A stretch of 60,761 nucleotides of DNA from a virus, in the IMG/VR virus record IMGVR_UViG_3300009514_000027, positions 1 through 60,761 of that record; one strand, given 5' to 3'. Shown one piece after another: positions 17,000-26,446 of this stretch (position 1 is the first letter of the stretch; each line of letters starts with the position of its first letter). The notes beneath the pieces are model-generated. The model was not told where the DNA came from. It ran no database searches and saw nothing but the letters and a program-made list of their open reading frames with translations. The position numbers and the translations under genes are program-made.

Positions 17000-18283
17000 A
17001 TGTTTACACAAAACAACGTATTGCACGTACAAATTGCAAAGAAAGTTAATAGAGTAGCTACTGTAGGTATCTCTGACTGCACTGCAGATGGAGAAGTTAT
17101 TGTTGCAACTCCAGGTGGAGTTCTGGTAACTACCAGTTCTACTACAAATGAAATTGTATTAGTACAAGGACGAGGCACTAGTAATCCTCCTCTTATTTCT
17201 CCAGTGATTAAAAGGGGAAAAGTACTGTCTTACACAATTAAACAGTATGACGCAGCTGCAGAACAGGTAACCTATATTGGTTATGATGGTACTACTGCTA
17301 CTAAAAAGATTGACGCCCTCAATGATAACGTATATCTTGCACGGGTTTATCGCCAGGATTTAGGTAAAACATTTGGTAACAAACAAATGCTTAAATTTGG
17401 AGTTTACAAATCTGACGCTACTGCAACTCAAGAAGAGATTGCTACAGGTTTGCAAGAAAGTTTCATTGCTAACTTTAAACGTGAGGCAGAACCTGTTATC
17501 AAGTTTGAAATGGTTCTCAGTGATGCTGCCACTAATCCTGCTGTTAGTGCAAGTAACGCCACAGGAAACTGGAGTGTAGTTAATGGAAGTACAAGAGCGA
17601 TAATGACTGATACCCAAGATTTGTCTGCAGGAGATTATGTAAGGTTTAGTGCAAGTGCTACTGAAGCATTGACTGACCCTGCTTATGAGATTGCTTCTGT
17701 AGATTCTTCTACTGTAGTTACTCTTTCTGTTCCCTATCAAGGAACTACAAGTGGTTCTTATGATGATGACTATATTCACCTTATTACTGCTGCTAGTATT
17801 GCTGCTTGTAATTTCGGTATCAAAATGACTGGTATTGCTGCTAATTTCGTAGTTGGACAATTCAAATATCATAAAGTTCGGTTTACTATTGGGCTTGCTG
17901 ATTTTGGAACTACTGACCTTACCTACACTACAGCAGCTGCTGAAGGAATGGGCGAAGGCGAACAAGTTGCAGAACTTGAGTGGTTTGCACAAGGTAACGA
18001 AGGAAAGATTGAAAGAGTAGGTATTCCTCCTCCTGTTTCCCGTGCCGATGCAGATAGCACTTCAATCTATTCTATAGTTACTATTGAGTACTTTGATGAC
18101 GAAATGGATGGAACTATTCAGGGAACCAAACCTTCCAAGAAACAACTTATCCTGGCATTAAACTATGCTTCTTCCGCTTATGGTGGACAGGTTCAAGGTT
18201 CTGCAAGTGATATTGTAGATGTTCTTGACGATATGATTGTTACTGACTGGGGATTTGGTTCAGCCCAAATAGGCAATCTTTAA
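17000..18283 (+). CDS. structural protein, appendage or tail component
   Basis: 427 residues, beta-rich with many Ala, Thr and Val, and no cysteine-rich or membrane part. It contains a compact insert at about 185-265 (SASNATGNWSVVNGSTRAI to DYIHLITAASIAACNF) that looks like an Ig-like or carbohydrate-contact domain. The end is DDMIVTDWGFGSAQIGNL. It lies between a small acidic protein and the fibre block. Its length and even composition suggest a high-copy virion protein; the exact role is unknown. Confidence 0.6.
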   Translation: MFTQNNVLHVQIAKKVNRVATVGISDCTADGEVIVATPGGVLVTTSSTTNEIVLVQGRGTSNPPLISPVIKRGKVLSYTIKQYDAAAEQVTYIGYDGTTATKKIDALNDNVYLARVYRQDLGKTFGNKQMLKFGVYKSDATATQEEIATGLQESFIANFKREAEPVIKFEMVLSDAATNPAVSASNATGNWSVVNGSTRAIMTDTQDLSAGDYVRFSASATEALTDPAYEIASVDSSTVVTLSVPYQGTTSGSYDDDYIHLITAASIAACNFGIKMTGIAANFVVGQFKYHKVRFTIGLADFGTTDLTYTTAAAEGMGEGEQVAELEWFAQGNEGKIERVGIPPPVSRADADSTSIYSIVTIEYFDDEMDGTIQGTKPSKKQLILALNYASSAYGGQVQGSASDIVDVLDDMIVTDWGFGSAQIGNL

Positions 18284-18300
18284 TATCCAATAATATATAA

Positions 18301-18329
18301 GGGGGTAGTACTTAAAAGGTACTACTCCC
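18301..18329 (+). terminator. hairpin after the 427-residue gene
   Basis: An 11-bp stem pairs 18301-18311 with 18319-18329 (one G-T pair) around the 7-nt loop TTAAAAG. It is followed by an A/T-rich stretch and pyrimidines rather than a clean T run, so it may be a leaky terminator or an mRNA-stabilising end between the two genes. Confidence 0.55.
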
Positions 18330-18351
18330 AAATATATTTAATCTTCTTTCC

Positions 18352-18930
18352 ATGGCAAAATTAGTACTTAAATACAACATCTGTCAAAAAAAAGATTGTA
18401 CTTCCCTGTTTTTTTCAGAAACGACTGGTACTTACAATAGTCTTTCAAACTCTGGAGGATTTGGTAGTCCCAATCCTGTAGTAGGAGACGCTACTTCGGT
18501 ACTTCTCAAAGTTTTATTCCCAAATGCAGACGACACAGTAGATATAGATATATCTGCTTCTTTCCCAACTGTAGATAGTACAGTAGAAACAGAAATTACC
18601 TCAGAAGATTTAGGTCTTGCTGCGGGAGCAGTTCTTGCTGACGGAATCTATGAAATTACCTATGAGGTTATTGCAAACGGAGTAACCTACACAGAAACAA
18701 AAAATATTTTCTTGTATTGTAATGTACAATGTTGCATTAACCAGTTTATTGCAACTATCCCTGACACAGCTTGTAACTGCACAGACAGTTCAGTTAGTGA
18801 CGCTCTTACAGCCTTTATGCTTATGAGGTCATTAGAATATGCTGCAGTCTGTGGTAAAAAAACGAAATTCACTAACACTTTAGCAATACTAAACAATATA
18901 TGTACAAACAACGATTGTGGTTGCTCTTAA
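18352..18930 (+). CDS. Cys-rich structural protein, phage appendage cluster
   Basis: 192 residues. The first two thirds are beta-rich (LADGIYEITYEVIANGVTY), like an Ig-type domain. The last third is cysteine-rich: YCNVQCC, then ACNC, AAVCGKK, NNICTNNDCGCS. Proteins with this CC...CG...C.C ending occur in Bacteroidota phages next to fibre genes. The cysteines could bind metal or cross-link. The gene overlaps the following lipoprotein gene by 31 nt. Confidence 0.6.
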   Translation: MAKLVLKYNICQKKDCTSLFFSETTGTYNSLSNSGGFGSPNPVVGDATSVLLKVLFPNADDTVDIDISASFPTVDSTVETEITSEDLGLAAGAVLADGIYEITYEVIANGVTYTETKNIFLYCNVQCCINQFIATIPDTACNCTDSSVSDALTAFMLMRSLEYAAVCGKKTKFTNTLAILNNICTNNDCGCS

Positions 18931-19100
18931 AACTAGCAACACTTGGAGCTATACTTTTCATAGCTTGTGGAACTCCTGATAACAGTATTCAGGTAGAAAA
19001 AGCAAGATTAGATTCTTTAAGGCTTGATAGTCTTGAAAAAGACCTTGCACGTAAGATGGCTGAGGCAGATTCAATAGTAGAAAATTTAAAAAGACAATAA
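18900..19100 (+). CDS. small predicted lipoprotein
   Basis: 66 residues with a basic N-terminus (YKQR), a hydrophobic core (LWLLLKLATLGAILFIA) and Cys at residue 23 followed by GTPDNS, a lipobox-like site (FIAC, with an unusual Phe at -3). The rest is a charged helix suited to a coiled coil. Small lipoproteins with a helical tail occur as outer-membrane spanins in phage lysis; that role is possible but not shown. It overlaps the previous gene by 31 nt. Confidence 0.55.
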   Translation: MYKQRLWLLLKLATLGAILFIACGTPDNSIQVEKARLDSLRLDSLEKDLARKMAEADSIVENLKRQ

Positions 19101-19101
19101 G

Positions 19102-19638
19102 ATGGCTTGTAGCTCGTGTAACTCAAATAGTGGAACAAGTTGTTCTTGTTCAGTAAATACAATAATTCTTCCAAAAGCAGTTGGAGAACAAGGACCTCAA
19201 GGAGTTCCTGGAGCTGCCGGAGCTACTGGGGCTACTGGAGCTGCCGGTGCACAAGGACCTGCAGGAAGTTCACTCATAGTAGTGCCCTGCTTTAAAGACA
19301 ATCTTGCTGTCTATATAACCTCTTCTACTTCTTATGTAACTCCTGTAGATTTTATATTTCCAGGAACTACTTATTTTGGAACACCCACTAATATAAAAAT
19401 AGCCTTGTTTAGTTCTGCAACAGATACTACATGTACTGTAAGAGTTTGCAACTGGACTGGATTTTTAACCACAGGTACAGTAATCTGTCAAAAAGATATT
19501 ACAATAATAGGAGGCACAGTTATATATGATTTAGGAACACTTTCTAACCTACCTGCTTCAGAAGGAGTATTTAGAGTGGATGTAAAATCTAATAATGGAG
19601 GAAGTATTATAGTGAGTTCAGTAATGGTTATAAAATAA
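19102..19638 (+). CDS. collagen-like repeat protein with Cys-rich N-terminus
   Basis: 178 residues. Residues 1-20 carry six cysteines (CSSC, CSC pattern). Residues 29-55 form nine G-x-y triplets (GPQ GVP GAA GAT), a collagen-like triple-helix stem. The rest is a beta-rich C-terminal domain without repeats, probably a trimeric tip. Collagen-like stems are common in phage fibres. Its place within the fibre block, one base after the lipoprotein stop, fits a short appendage. Confidence 0.75.
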   Translation: MACSSCNSNSGTSCSCSVNTIILPKAVGEQGPQGVPGAAGATGATGAAGAQGPAGSSLIVVPCFKDNLAVYITSSTSYVTPVDFIFPGTTYFGTPTNIKIALFSSATDTTCTVRVCNWTGFLTTGTVICQKDITIIGGTVIYDLGTLSNLPASEGVFRVDVKSNNGGSIIVSSVMVIK

Positions 19639-19639
19639 T

Positions 19640-20338
19640 ATGGCAGATTTATCACGGCTTGATATTTTAGTTAGGACACAGTACTTATCTCAATATATTG
19701 CTGACTTTGGATATACCATAGCAACAAGAATGTATGGTGGTAGATATTGTGAAGAGGATTTTAAGAAGCTCTCTTTACTTATAATGTATGCAGATGTTCT
19801 TATATGCAATCTTCCAAGTGAAGGTACATTAGGACACGGACAAATAGAAGTAGTAGATTTTACATCTTCCCTTACAACTCTTGCTGTAGGTGGTGTAAGT
19901 ATTACAGGTTCTACAGTTTCAGGAGCAACTAACGCAATTTTTGCAAGTAATATTGCAGATGAAATAAATAATTATACTTCTGAACCAAACTATACAGCAG
20001 TTGCTAATGGGGTATATGTAGATATTTATGGACCTACAGATGGAGTTATAACTCTAAATACTACACCTTCACCAATACTCTCTGTAACAAGTAATGTACT
20101 TGGAAGTGTAGCAGAAGGAACTATAGCGGATGTATGTCTTGACAATGATGAACTTGAGGGTATTTTCTCTCATATATCTAGTCTTACAGGATTATGTTTT
20201 GTACCTGCGGGTTCTAACTACATAGAAACACCTGATTATGTCAGAGTATATGATACTCTTGTTACAAGTGCAGGAGACACAGTAGTAAACAATGCGGGAG
20301 AAATTATAGCAGCAGGGTCTACTGTCACAGGAGGATAA
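19640..20338 (+). CDS. appendage-cluster protein, unknown
   Basis: 232 residues. The first 60 are helical with LDILVRTQYLSQYIADFGY; the rest is beta-rich and Ser/Thr/Gly-rich, with short repeats of the kind seen in fibre adaptors. It lies between the collagen-like and a fibre gene with almost no spacing. It could join a fibre to the tail, but no known domain is recognised. Confidence 0.6.
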   Translation: MADLSRLDILVRTQYLSQYIADFGYTIATRMYGGRYCEEDFKKLSLLIMYADVLICNLPSEGTLGHGQIEVVDFTSSLTTLAVGGVSITGSTVSGATNAIFASNIADEINNYTSEPNYTAVANGVYVDIYGPTDGVITLNTTPSPILSVTSNVLGSVAEGTIADVCLDNDELEGIFSHISSLTGLCFVPAGSNYIETPDYVRVYDTLVTSAGDTVVNNAGEIIAAGSTVTGG

Positions 20339-20362
20339 TAATTAACTAAAAAATATTTAAAA

Positions 20363-21775
20363 ATGGCAGCAATAGAAATACAAGATTTAGGAGCAGTTGC
20401 AGTTCCAAATGACGCAGATGAATTTATACTGGCTCAAGCCGGTACTACTTATAAAGTTACAAGAGCAAATATAGTTCTTGCAGAGAAGACCAGAGCTGAA
20501 GCCGCTGAAGGGGTTATTGCTGCAGATTTAGTATCAGAAGCAGCTACAAGAGGAGTAGATGATGCAGCCATTGCTGCTAATTTAGTTACTGAAACTAATA
20601 ATAGAGTAATAGCAGATGCTTTACTTATACCTCTTACATATGTAGATACAGACGTTACTCTTGCTGCAGACAGTGATACCAAACTTCCTTCCCAAAAAGC
20701 TATCAAGGCTTATGTAGATTCTTCAAGTGGGGGAGGAGCAAAGACTTTAGAAAATTTTAGTGCTGCTGCTAACCTATTTCCTACCACTTATGGAGGAAAC
20801 GCTATTACCGCTGGAGATAGGTGGGTAATTACCGTAGCAGGTACTTTAGGTACACAAGTTGTAGCTGCAGGAGACAGCATAGAAGCAAAGATAGATGCAG
20901 CAGCTGTAGAGGCTGATTTTGCGTTTTTCAACACTAATGTTATAGTTTCTTCTACTACCGAGTCAGGAACTGTAGAACTTGCTACCACAGACGAGGCTAA
21001 ACTTCTTGCGGATACTTCAAGGGCTGTTGTGCCTTCAGGAGTAGGTGGAGTATTAGATAAACATGTATTTCAAAGAACTGTCGTTGCAGCCACTCCTTTT
21101 ACTGCAGACACTTCAAATATAGGGGTTCTTGGAGTAACCTTATCAGGAGCAAGGGTAATAAATTTACCTTCTATTGCAGGTATTGCCGCAGCTTCTCGTC
21201 CAAGGACTTATTACAAAGTAGTAGATGAACTTGGTACAGCGCTAACTGCAAACATTACTGTAAATGGTAATGGAGCAGAAACTATTAATGGAGCATCTTC
21301 TTACGTAATAGCCGAGAATTATGGTGCAGCTACTTTCTATAATGACGGCACTAATTGGTTTGTAGCGGCTAATAAGACAGAAGGAACTGTAAGGTTTGCA
21401 AGTAAAACTATTGTTGCAGCATCTGTAGCTACTTTATCAAGCGTTCCAGTGGAAATTATACCAGCTCCAGGAGCAGGAAAACTTATACTTATTATTTCAG
21501 CAGACGCTACATATGTATACGATACGGCTCCTTACACAGGAAACTGTACATTGCAGTTAAAATATGACACGGGAGTAGCTATTGCAGAATCTGTAGATTT
21601 CTTAAAAGCTACTAATTCTCCTTGCAAACCTCTTCTTAGAATTTATAACGCAGGAGTTGGAGTAATACAGGCTATAGAGAATAAAGCAGTGCAGGCAATT
21701 ACTGCTGTAGGAGACCCTACACCAGGAGCTTCATTATCCTATATTAAAATATTTGTAAGTTACAGAATAATCTAA
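20363..21775 (+). CDS. tail fibre protein
   Basis: 470 residues. The N-terminal 20 residues (AAIEIQDLGAVAVPNDADEF) are probably the attachment part. Residues 40-100 form an Ala-rich helix, followed by ADSDTKLPSQKAIKAYVDS, a short motif common in phage fibres and baseplate-linked proteins. The remainder is a beta-rich Ala/Thr/Gly region with a C-terminal domain likely to be the tip. It is followed directly by an XhlA-type membrane protein. Confidence 0.7.
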   Translation: MAAIEIQDLGAVAVPNDADEFILAQAGTTYKVTRANIVLAEKTRAEAAEGVIAADLVSEAATRGVDDAAIAANLVTETNNRVIADALLIPLTYVDTDVTLAADSDTKLPSQKAIKAYVDSSSGGGAKTLENFSAAANLFPTTYGGNAITAGDRWVITVAGTLGTQVVAAGDSIEAKIDAAAVEADFAFFNTNVIVSSTTESGTVELATTDEAKLLADTSRAVVPSGVGGVLDKHVFQRTVVAATPFTADTSNIGVLGVTLSGARVINLPSIAGIAAASRPRTYYKVVDELGTALTANITVNGNGAETINGASSYVIAENYGAATFYNDGTNWFVAANKTEGTVRFASKTIVAASVATLSSVPVEIIPAPGAGKLILIISADATYVYDTAPYTGNCTLQLKYDTGVAIAESVDFLKATNSPCKPLLRIYNAGVGVIQAIENKAVQAITAVGDPTPGASLSYIKIFVSYRII

Positions 21776-21787
21776 CACTAAGTTGTC

Positions 21788-22027
21788 GTGGAAATAGGAG
21801 CCGAAATAGCTGACATAAAAGAAACTCAAAAGGAGCATTCTAAGATTCTTCTAAGGCTTGAGAGTGTTATAGTAGATGACCCTGGAACTAACAGGATAGG
21901 ATATGGCTCAAGGATTAAACTTCTTGAAACTTATGTAAATTCTGACAAAAAAGCAAAATGGTACATTGCAGGGTTTATAGCTGCACTTGCTATAGGGATT
22001 AAAGAATTACTTGCTAAAATATTTTAA
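21788..22027 (+). CDS. XhlA-like small membrane protein (possible holin)
   Basis: 79 residues from a GTG start. An N-terminal coiled-coil (IADIKETQKEHSKILLRLE) is followed by one C-terminal membrane segment (WYIAGFIAALAIGI). This layout is shared with the XhlA/haemolysin family, which act as holin partners. It shares one base with the start of the long fibre gene. The GTG start is chosen because no ATG precedes the coiled coil in frame. Confidence 0.6.
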   Translation: MEIGAEIADIKETQKEHSKILLRLESVIVDDPGTNRIGYGSRIKLLETYVNSDKKAKWYIAGFIAALAIGIKELLAKIF

Positions 22028-25000
22028 TGACGATTGTTCTTCCATATGAAAATATCCAAAAATTACATCTTACCAAAACAGCAGTCTCAGGACAAAGGTA
22101 TAGAGACTTGCAGGGTAATGTGTATGAAGGAACTCCGCATAGAAGGATAAAACTTTTATTAAAAGCTTCTGAAGTAACATTTGAGGCAACTACTAATGTA
22201 GATGCTGACGATGCTCAGGAAGCTATAGAAGAGTCTTTCTATACCCTTGTGAATACAGCAGTTACTCCAGGTACTTACGGAGACACTACTAATGTTGCAC
22301 AATTTACTGTAGACCAAAAAGGAAGACTTACTTACGCTGCAGATATAGCTATTACTTTTCCCGTAAATTTTATTACCTCCGTCTTAGACACAGCTACTAT
22401 AGATTTAACAGTTGCTGCAGGAGTATTAAGTGCTGATATTATTATGTCAGGCATCACCCACAATGTGTTGTCCGCAACCCACAGCGACAGCAACGCAGGT
22501 GCAGTAGTAAGGGGTGATTTGATGGTAGGCAATGCCACTCCCAAATGGGACAAGTTGGCTGTTGGTGCAGCGGGTACGGTGTTGATAGGAGGCACAGACC
22601 CCTCTTATTCCTCCTCCCCCACCATCTCCGTCAGCGTAACCACTCCAAAGATTATCGGGGGAACTGCAATGGGTTCAACCTTGACCTTGCAATCCACGAG
22701 TATAGGGGCGGGGAGTACAACTGATGCTATAATCTTTAATGTTGGTGATGGGGGGGCAACGGAGGGGATGAGAATAACCAGCGGTGGAAACATAGGAATA
22801 GGAATTGCCTCTCCTTCCGCAAAACTCCATGTAGTAGGTTCAGGTACTGCTGATTCTACTTATGCTTTAAGAGTTGATGGAACAAGTGGTAATAATTTCT
22901 TAACTGTAAGAAATGATGGATTTGTTGGGTTTAATACTACCGCACCTGTATTGTATGATTTTTCAGAAGGTGGGGAATTTGTTTATAAATCAGCCACAGG
23001 CAGCAGACTTCATGCTGAATTTGTTGATAGTGTTACAGGGAAGGGCGTAATAATTAATAGTTACAATGAACCTTATGAATCTACAAGTTGGACAACAATA
23101 GCAGGTGCTTATGCTTATCGTAATCTTCAAATGTTTCTCAATGACATAGGACAGGTTGCTTTTGGACAACAGATATTAAGCAATACATACCCTAAAATAA
23201 AGGTTGGGACTCAATTAAATTTTAATACAGCAACAATAGAAGAAGTTGCAATTTCAAGCGGTAGCCAAGCAGCAGATACTGGAATTATCAACTCCTACTA
23301 TATTAGGTCTAATGGAGTTTCCGAAACCTTGTACAAACAGGCAGAGTTTAATATTTTAAAATCTGACGGGACTGCCGCAGGTAATAATGTGCCAACATAT
23401 TTTCAATGGAAAAATTATAATGGTGCATCATTTGTAGAGAGGATGAGGTTAGATGAAAATGGGAATCTTGGAATTGGCATAGCAGCTCCAACGGTTGCGC
23501 TATACATTGACCGAGCTGCAAATGATTCATTAACGAGTGTAATCTTGCGGAATACAACTGCGGGTACTGCTGCCCAGTCATTGTTTCATATCATAAACGA
23601 TAATTCCAAAAACGCTATTCTTAAACTGTATTCGAGTGCTTTTACTACAAGCGGGATAAACATTGCAGATTCCGCATCATTGCAAGCCAATACCAATCTA
23701 ACCATTGGCACATATTCGGCTCATTATACTTCATTCTGGACGAATACTGCGGAAAGAATGAGAATTGATAGTGCTGGATTAGTAGGCATAGGAACGGCAA
23801 CACCTACAAATAAACTTCATGTAGTTGATGGTGGAGCTACAACAAACTTATTACTTGCGATGGATTGTTATTCTGCCGATGATGCTTATCGTTCATTCTT
23901 TGCTTTTAGAAAATCTGGAAGTAATACCATCGGTACACTTACTGCTACAGCAGACGGAGAAGCGTTAGGTGAGTTAGCTTTTTATGGTGTCAGGTCATCA
24001 ACACCAGCATTTACTTATGCAGGTGGTATTAAAGTAGAACAAGACGGAGCAGTAGGGGCTTCACAAGTACCTTCAAGGATTGTATTTAAGACAGGCACAT
24101 CAACAGGGGCAGTCACTGATAGAGTAAGGATTTTATCAAGTGGGGAGTTGATAATAGGAGCAACAGCATTAGTTAGTACAGAATTGTTTTCTGTGCAAAA
24201 AGACCAAAATGGACTAACACAAATAAGGCTTAATAATGCAACATCGGGAACAGCAGGTAGGGCTAATGTATACATCACATCAGGTACAACTGGATTGGCT
24301 TTAAATGCCAATTCAGCAGGATATACAACTTCTGGGCTACTCGTAGCTAACACAGCCTGTGTTTTTTCTAATATGACTGGTGGGCTTAATGTAGGTACAT
24401 CAGTGGCACAACAACTCTCCTTTTGGACTAACAATACCCAAAGAGTTACTATTCTTTCTACAGGACAAATTGGTATAGGCACAACTACTCCAACTAAAAC
24501 ATTAGATATAGCGGCTTATGGGACTGACTCACAAGCTACTGGTAGATGGTCTACATATAATGACCAAGCGACTTTTGGTAATGTGTTTAACTTTTTCAAG
24601 TCGCATACAGACACAAATGGAGCAATGGTTCAAACTATTGATACGGAGGTATTAGGTTCTATTAATTTTGAGGGAGTAAATAGTTCTAATACTTTAGCCG
24701 CTGGTGGTAAAATTAGAGTAGTACAAGATGGTTCCGCTACATCTACAGGTATTCCAGCTAAAATATTCTTCGAATCAACAGGAGGTACATCAGCCACCGC
24801 TCACCAAGTCTGCCTTACAATGAAACCCGACAGAAGTATTGAGTTTGGTGAAGGTGCAGCAGGATATGACCAAGTAATTAAATTCATAGGTGAAACTCAT
24901 ACTGGAATACTTACTTGGATGGAGGATGAAGATTGCTTTAAGTTTGATGACAATGTAGGTATAGGCGTAAACGCAACAGCTGCTTTACAATTAAAGGCAG

Positions 25001-25635
25001 GTACAGCCACAGCAGGTACAGCTCCAGTTAAATTCACTGCAGGAACTAATTTAACCACACCTGAAGCAGGTGCTTTAGAATTTGATGGTGATAGGTTATA
25101 CCACACTAATAGTACCGCAATAAGAGAAGCAATTTCTGGTGTAATATTTACACAAACTGGAGACCAGACTATTGGGAATACAACAACCGAAACAACACTA
25201 ATAAATGGTGGGGTAGGAACATTAACCCTACCAGCTAACTTTTTGATAGTTGGTAAGGCAATAAGAGTAAGAATAAGAGGTATTATTTCAAATACAGGAA
25301 CACCCAATTTCACAGTAAAGGCTAAGTTAGGGTCTACAGTGATTGCTACTTCTGGGTTAGTTACTATGAGTAAAAACATCACAGACAAATACTTTGATTG
25401 TGAAGTATTACTAACCTGTAGGACAACTGGAGCTTCTGGAACAGTAATAGGAACTGGTAAATTTGAGCACGATGCTACTGGAAACCAAGCAGAAACTTAT
25501 GGAATAATCACCACATCAGCTGTCACAGTAGCCACAACTGCTTCTCAAGCAATTAATATAACTTTTGAATGGGGAACAGCAGATGTCGCAAACACTCTAA
25601 CAACTCAAGTCGGTGTTGTAGAGATTATCAATTAA
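22027..25635 (+). CDS. long tail fibre / receptor-binding protein with GIG repeats
   Basis: 1202 residues. A segment at about 145-200 reads like the widespread fibre module H-N-V-L-S-A-T-H ... RGDLMVGN..PKWDKL. Six copies of a repeat with R(I/L)..(S/D)(S/E).G.(I/L).IG follow at about residues 248, 471, 576, 698, 804 and 966, several extended by a KLHVV-like strand; this is the typical beta-helical fibre stem. The end (1050-1202) is a non-repetitive beta domain, probably the tip. No intramolecular chaperone is seen. It probably determines host binding. Confidence 0.8.
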   Translation: MTIVLPYENIQKLHLTKTAVSGQRYRDLQGNVYEGTPHRRIKLLLKASEVTFEATTNVDADDAQEAIEESFYTLVNTAVTPGTYGDTTNVAQFTVDQKGRLTYAADIAITFPVNFITSVLDTATIDLTVAAGVLSADIIMSGITHNVLSATHSDSNAGAVVRGDLMVGNATPKWDKLAVGAAGTVLIGGTDPSYSSSPTISVSVTTPKIIGGTAMGSTLTLQSTSIGAGSTTDAIIFNVGDGGATEGMRITSGGNIGIGIASPSAKLHVVGSGTADSTYALRVDGTSGNNFLTVRNDGFVGFNTTAPVLYDFSEGGEFVYKSATGSRLHAEFVDSVTGKGVIINSYNEPYESTSWTTIAGAYAYRNLQMFLNDIGQVAFGQQILSNTYPKIKVGTQLNFNTATIEEVAISSGSQAADTGIINSYYIRSNGVSETLYKQAEFNILKSDGTAAGNNVPTYFQWKNYNGASFVERMRLDENGNLGIGIAAPTVALYIDRAANDSLTSVILRNTTAGTAAQSLFHIINDNSKNAILKLYSSAFTTSGINIADSASLQANTNLTIGTYSAHYTSFWTNTAERMRIDSAGLVGIGTATPTNKLHVVDGGATTNLLLAMDCYSADDAYRSFFAFRKSGSNTIGTLTATADGEALGELAFYGVRSSTPAFTYAGGIKVEQDGAVGASQVPSRIVFKTGTSTGAVTDRVRILSSGELIIGATALVSTELFSVQKDQNGLTQIRLNNATSGTAGRANVYITSGTTGLALNANSAGYTTSGLLVANTACVFSNMTGGLNVGTSVAQQLSFWTNNTQRVTILSTGQIGIGTTTPTKTLDIAAYGTDSQATGRWSTYNDQATFGNVFNFFKSHTDTNGAMVQTIDTEVLGSINFEGVNSSNTLAAGGKIRVVQDGSATSTGIPAKIFFESTGGTSATAHQVCLTMKPDRSIEFGEGAAGYDQVIKFIGETHTGILTWMEDEDCFKFDDNVGIGVNATAALQLKAGTATAGTAPVKFTAGTNLTTPEAGALEFDGDRLYHTNSTAIREAISGVIFTQTGDQTIGNTTTETTLINGGVGTLTLPANFLIVGKAIRVRIRGIISNTGTPNFTVKAKLGSTVIATSGLVTMSKNITDKYFDCEVLLTCRTTGASGTVIGTGKFEHDATGNQAETYGIITTSAVTVATTASQAINITFEWGTADVANTLTTQVGVVEIIN

Positions 25636-25674
25636 TATTAATACAAATAGAAAAATAATTACTAATTTTGCATT

Positions 25675-25911
25675 ATGGAATACGAAATCACAAACACCGA
25701 AATAAGCCGAATCACTCTATCCGAGGACAACTCCACACTTGCGGTTGATATGACACTTTGGTACAACGTAGCAGAATCTAAATTGCAAGATTCAACTACT
25801 GGTTGCACAATTACTCTTGACATGACTACCGGAGAAAGGGCAACGATGAAAGCGGAGCTTGACACAAAAGTTTTGGAATGGTTTAATAAGAAATTTAATC
25901 CGATAGTATGA
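25675..25911 (+). CDS. small protein, unknown
   Basis: 78 residues, beta-rich N-terminus and helical C-terminus, slightly acidic, no membrane segment. Its stop overlaps the start of the DUF5675 gene by 4 nt, so the two are coupled. A TAATTTTG stands four bases before its ATG, but without a matching -33 box. Family not recognised. Confidence 0.55.
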   Translation: MEYEITNTEISRITLSEDNSTLAVDMTLWYNVAESKLQDSTTGCTITLDMTTGERATMKAELDTKVLEWFNKKFNPIV

Positions 25912-26357
25912 AATTATTAGTACAGAGGAAAGTATTTAATAAAACTAACTGCATCGGGGAGTTGTTCCTTGACGGAGAATGGTTTTGCTATATCCTTGAA
26001 GATATATTAAGAGGTACAGGAGAAAAGGTAATGCACGAAACCGCCATACCTGCAGGTAATTACTTTGTAAAAGTAACTATGTCTGGAACATTTAAGAAAC
26101 GTATGCCGTTGGTATATAACACAGTAGATTTTAAAGTATCTGCAAATGGTAAAGAATTTAGCGGCATTCGTTTTCATAATGGGACTAATGAAAGACATTC
26201 TTCAGGATGTCTTCTTACTGGCAGTAATACAGATAATAAAATGATATGGGGTAAGGTAGGGGATAAACTTACTGCCTTATTAGACAATGGTGAGATACAC
26301 AATTTAACAATACAAAATAAGATTTTTTCTAACGGACTATCAAAACAAATAGAATAA
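25908..26357 (+). CDS. DUF5675-family protein, possible cell-wall acting protein
   Basis: 149 residues. Diagnostic pieces in order: WFCYILED near 24-31, TAIPAGNYFVKV near 45-56, and GIRFHNGT followed by SSGCLLTG near 86-104. The last resembles the catalytic H...S.GC region of L,D-transpeptidase-like folds. DUF5675 proteins are frequent in phages, and a role in cell-wall processing or lysis is a reasonable inference. It is coupled to the small gene upstream, and the XhlA-like protein is a nearby possible partner. Confidence 0.7.
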   Translation: MKLLVQRKVFNKTNCIGELFLDGEWFCYILEDILRGTGEKVMHETAIPAGNYFVKVTMSGTFKKRMPLVYNTVDFKVSANGKEFSGIRFHNGTNERHSSGCLLTGSNTDNKMIWGKVGDKLTALLDNGEIHNLTIQNKIFSNGLSKQIE

Positions 26358-26380
26358 CATAGCAACATTAGAAAGAATAA

Positions 26381-26412
26381 TTTGGAAAATTGGAAAATTA
26401 TGTGTATCTTTG
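26381..26412 (+). promoter_or_regulatory. Bacteroidota-type promoter
   Basis: TTTG at 26381-26384, a 20-nt spacer, then TATCTTTG at 26405-26412, with a 34-nt leader to the ATG at 26447. It probably drives the metallophosphoesterase and the ring and nozzle genes up to 33772. Confidence 0.85.
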
Positions 26413-26446
26413 TAGTAATTAAGTAATATAAACTAAATTTATATAA

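Noticed and set aside
25663-25670. TAATTTTG before the gene at 25675 as a promoter
   Set aside because: It fits TAnnTTTG but has no TTG 20 nt upstream, and the ATG would come only 4 nt after the box, leaving no room for a leader.
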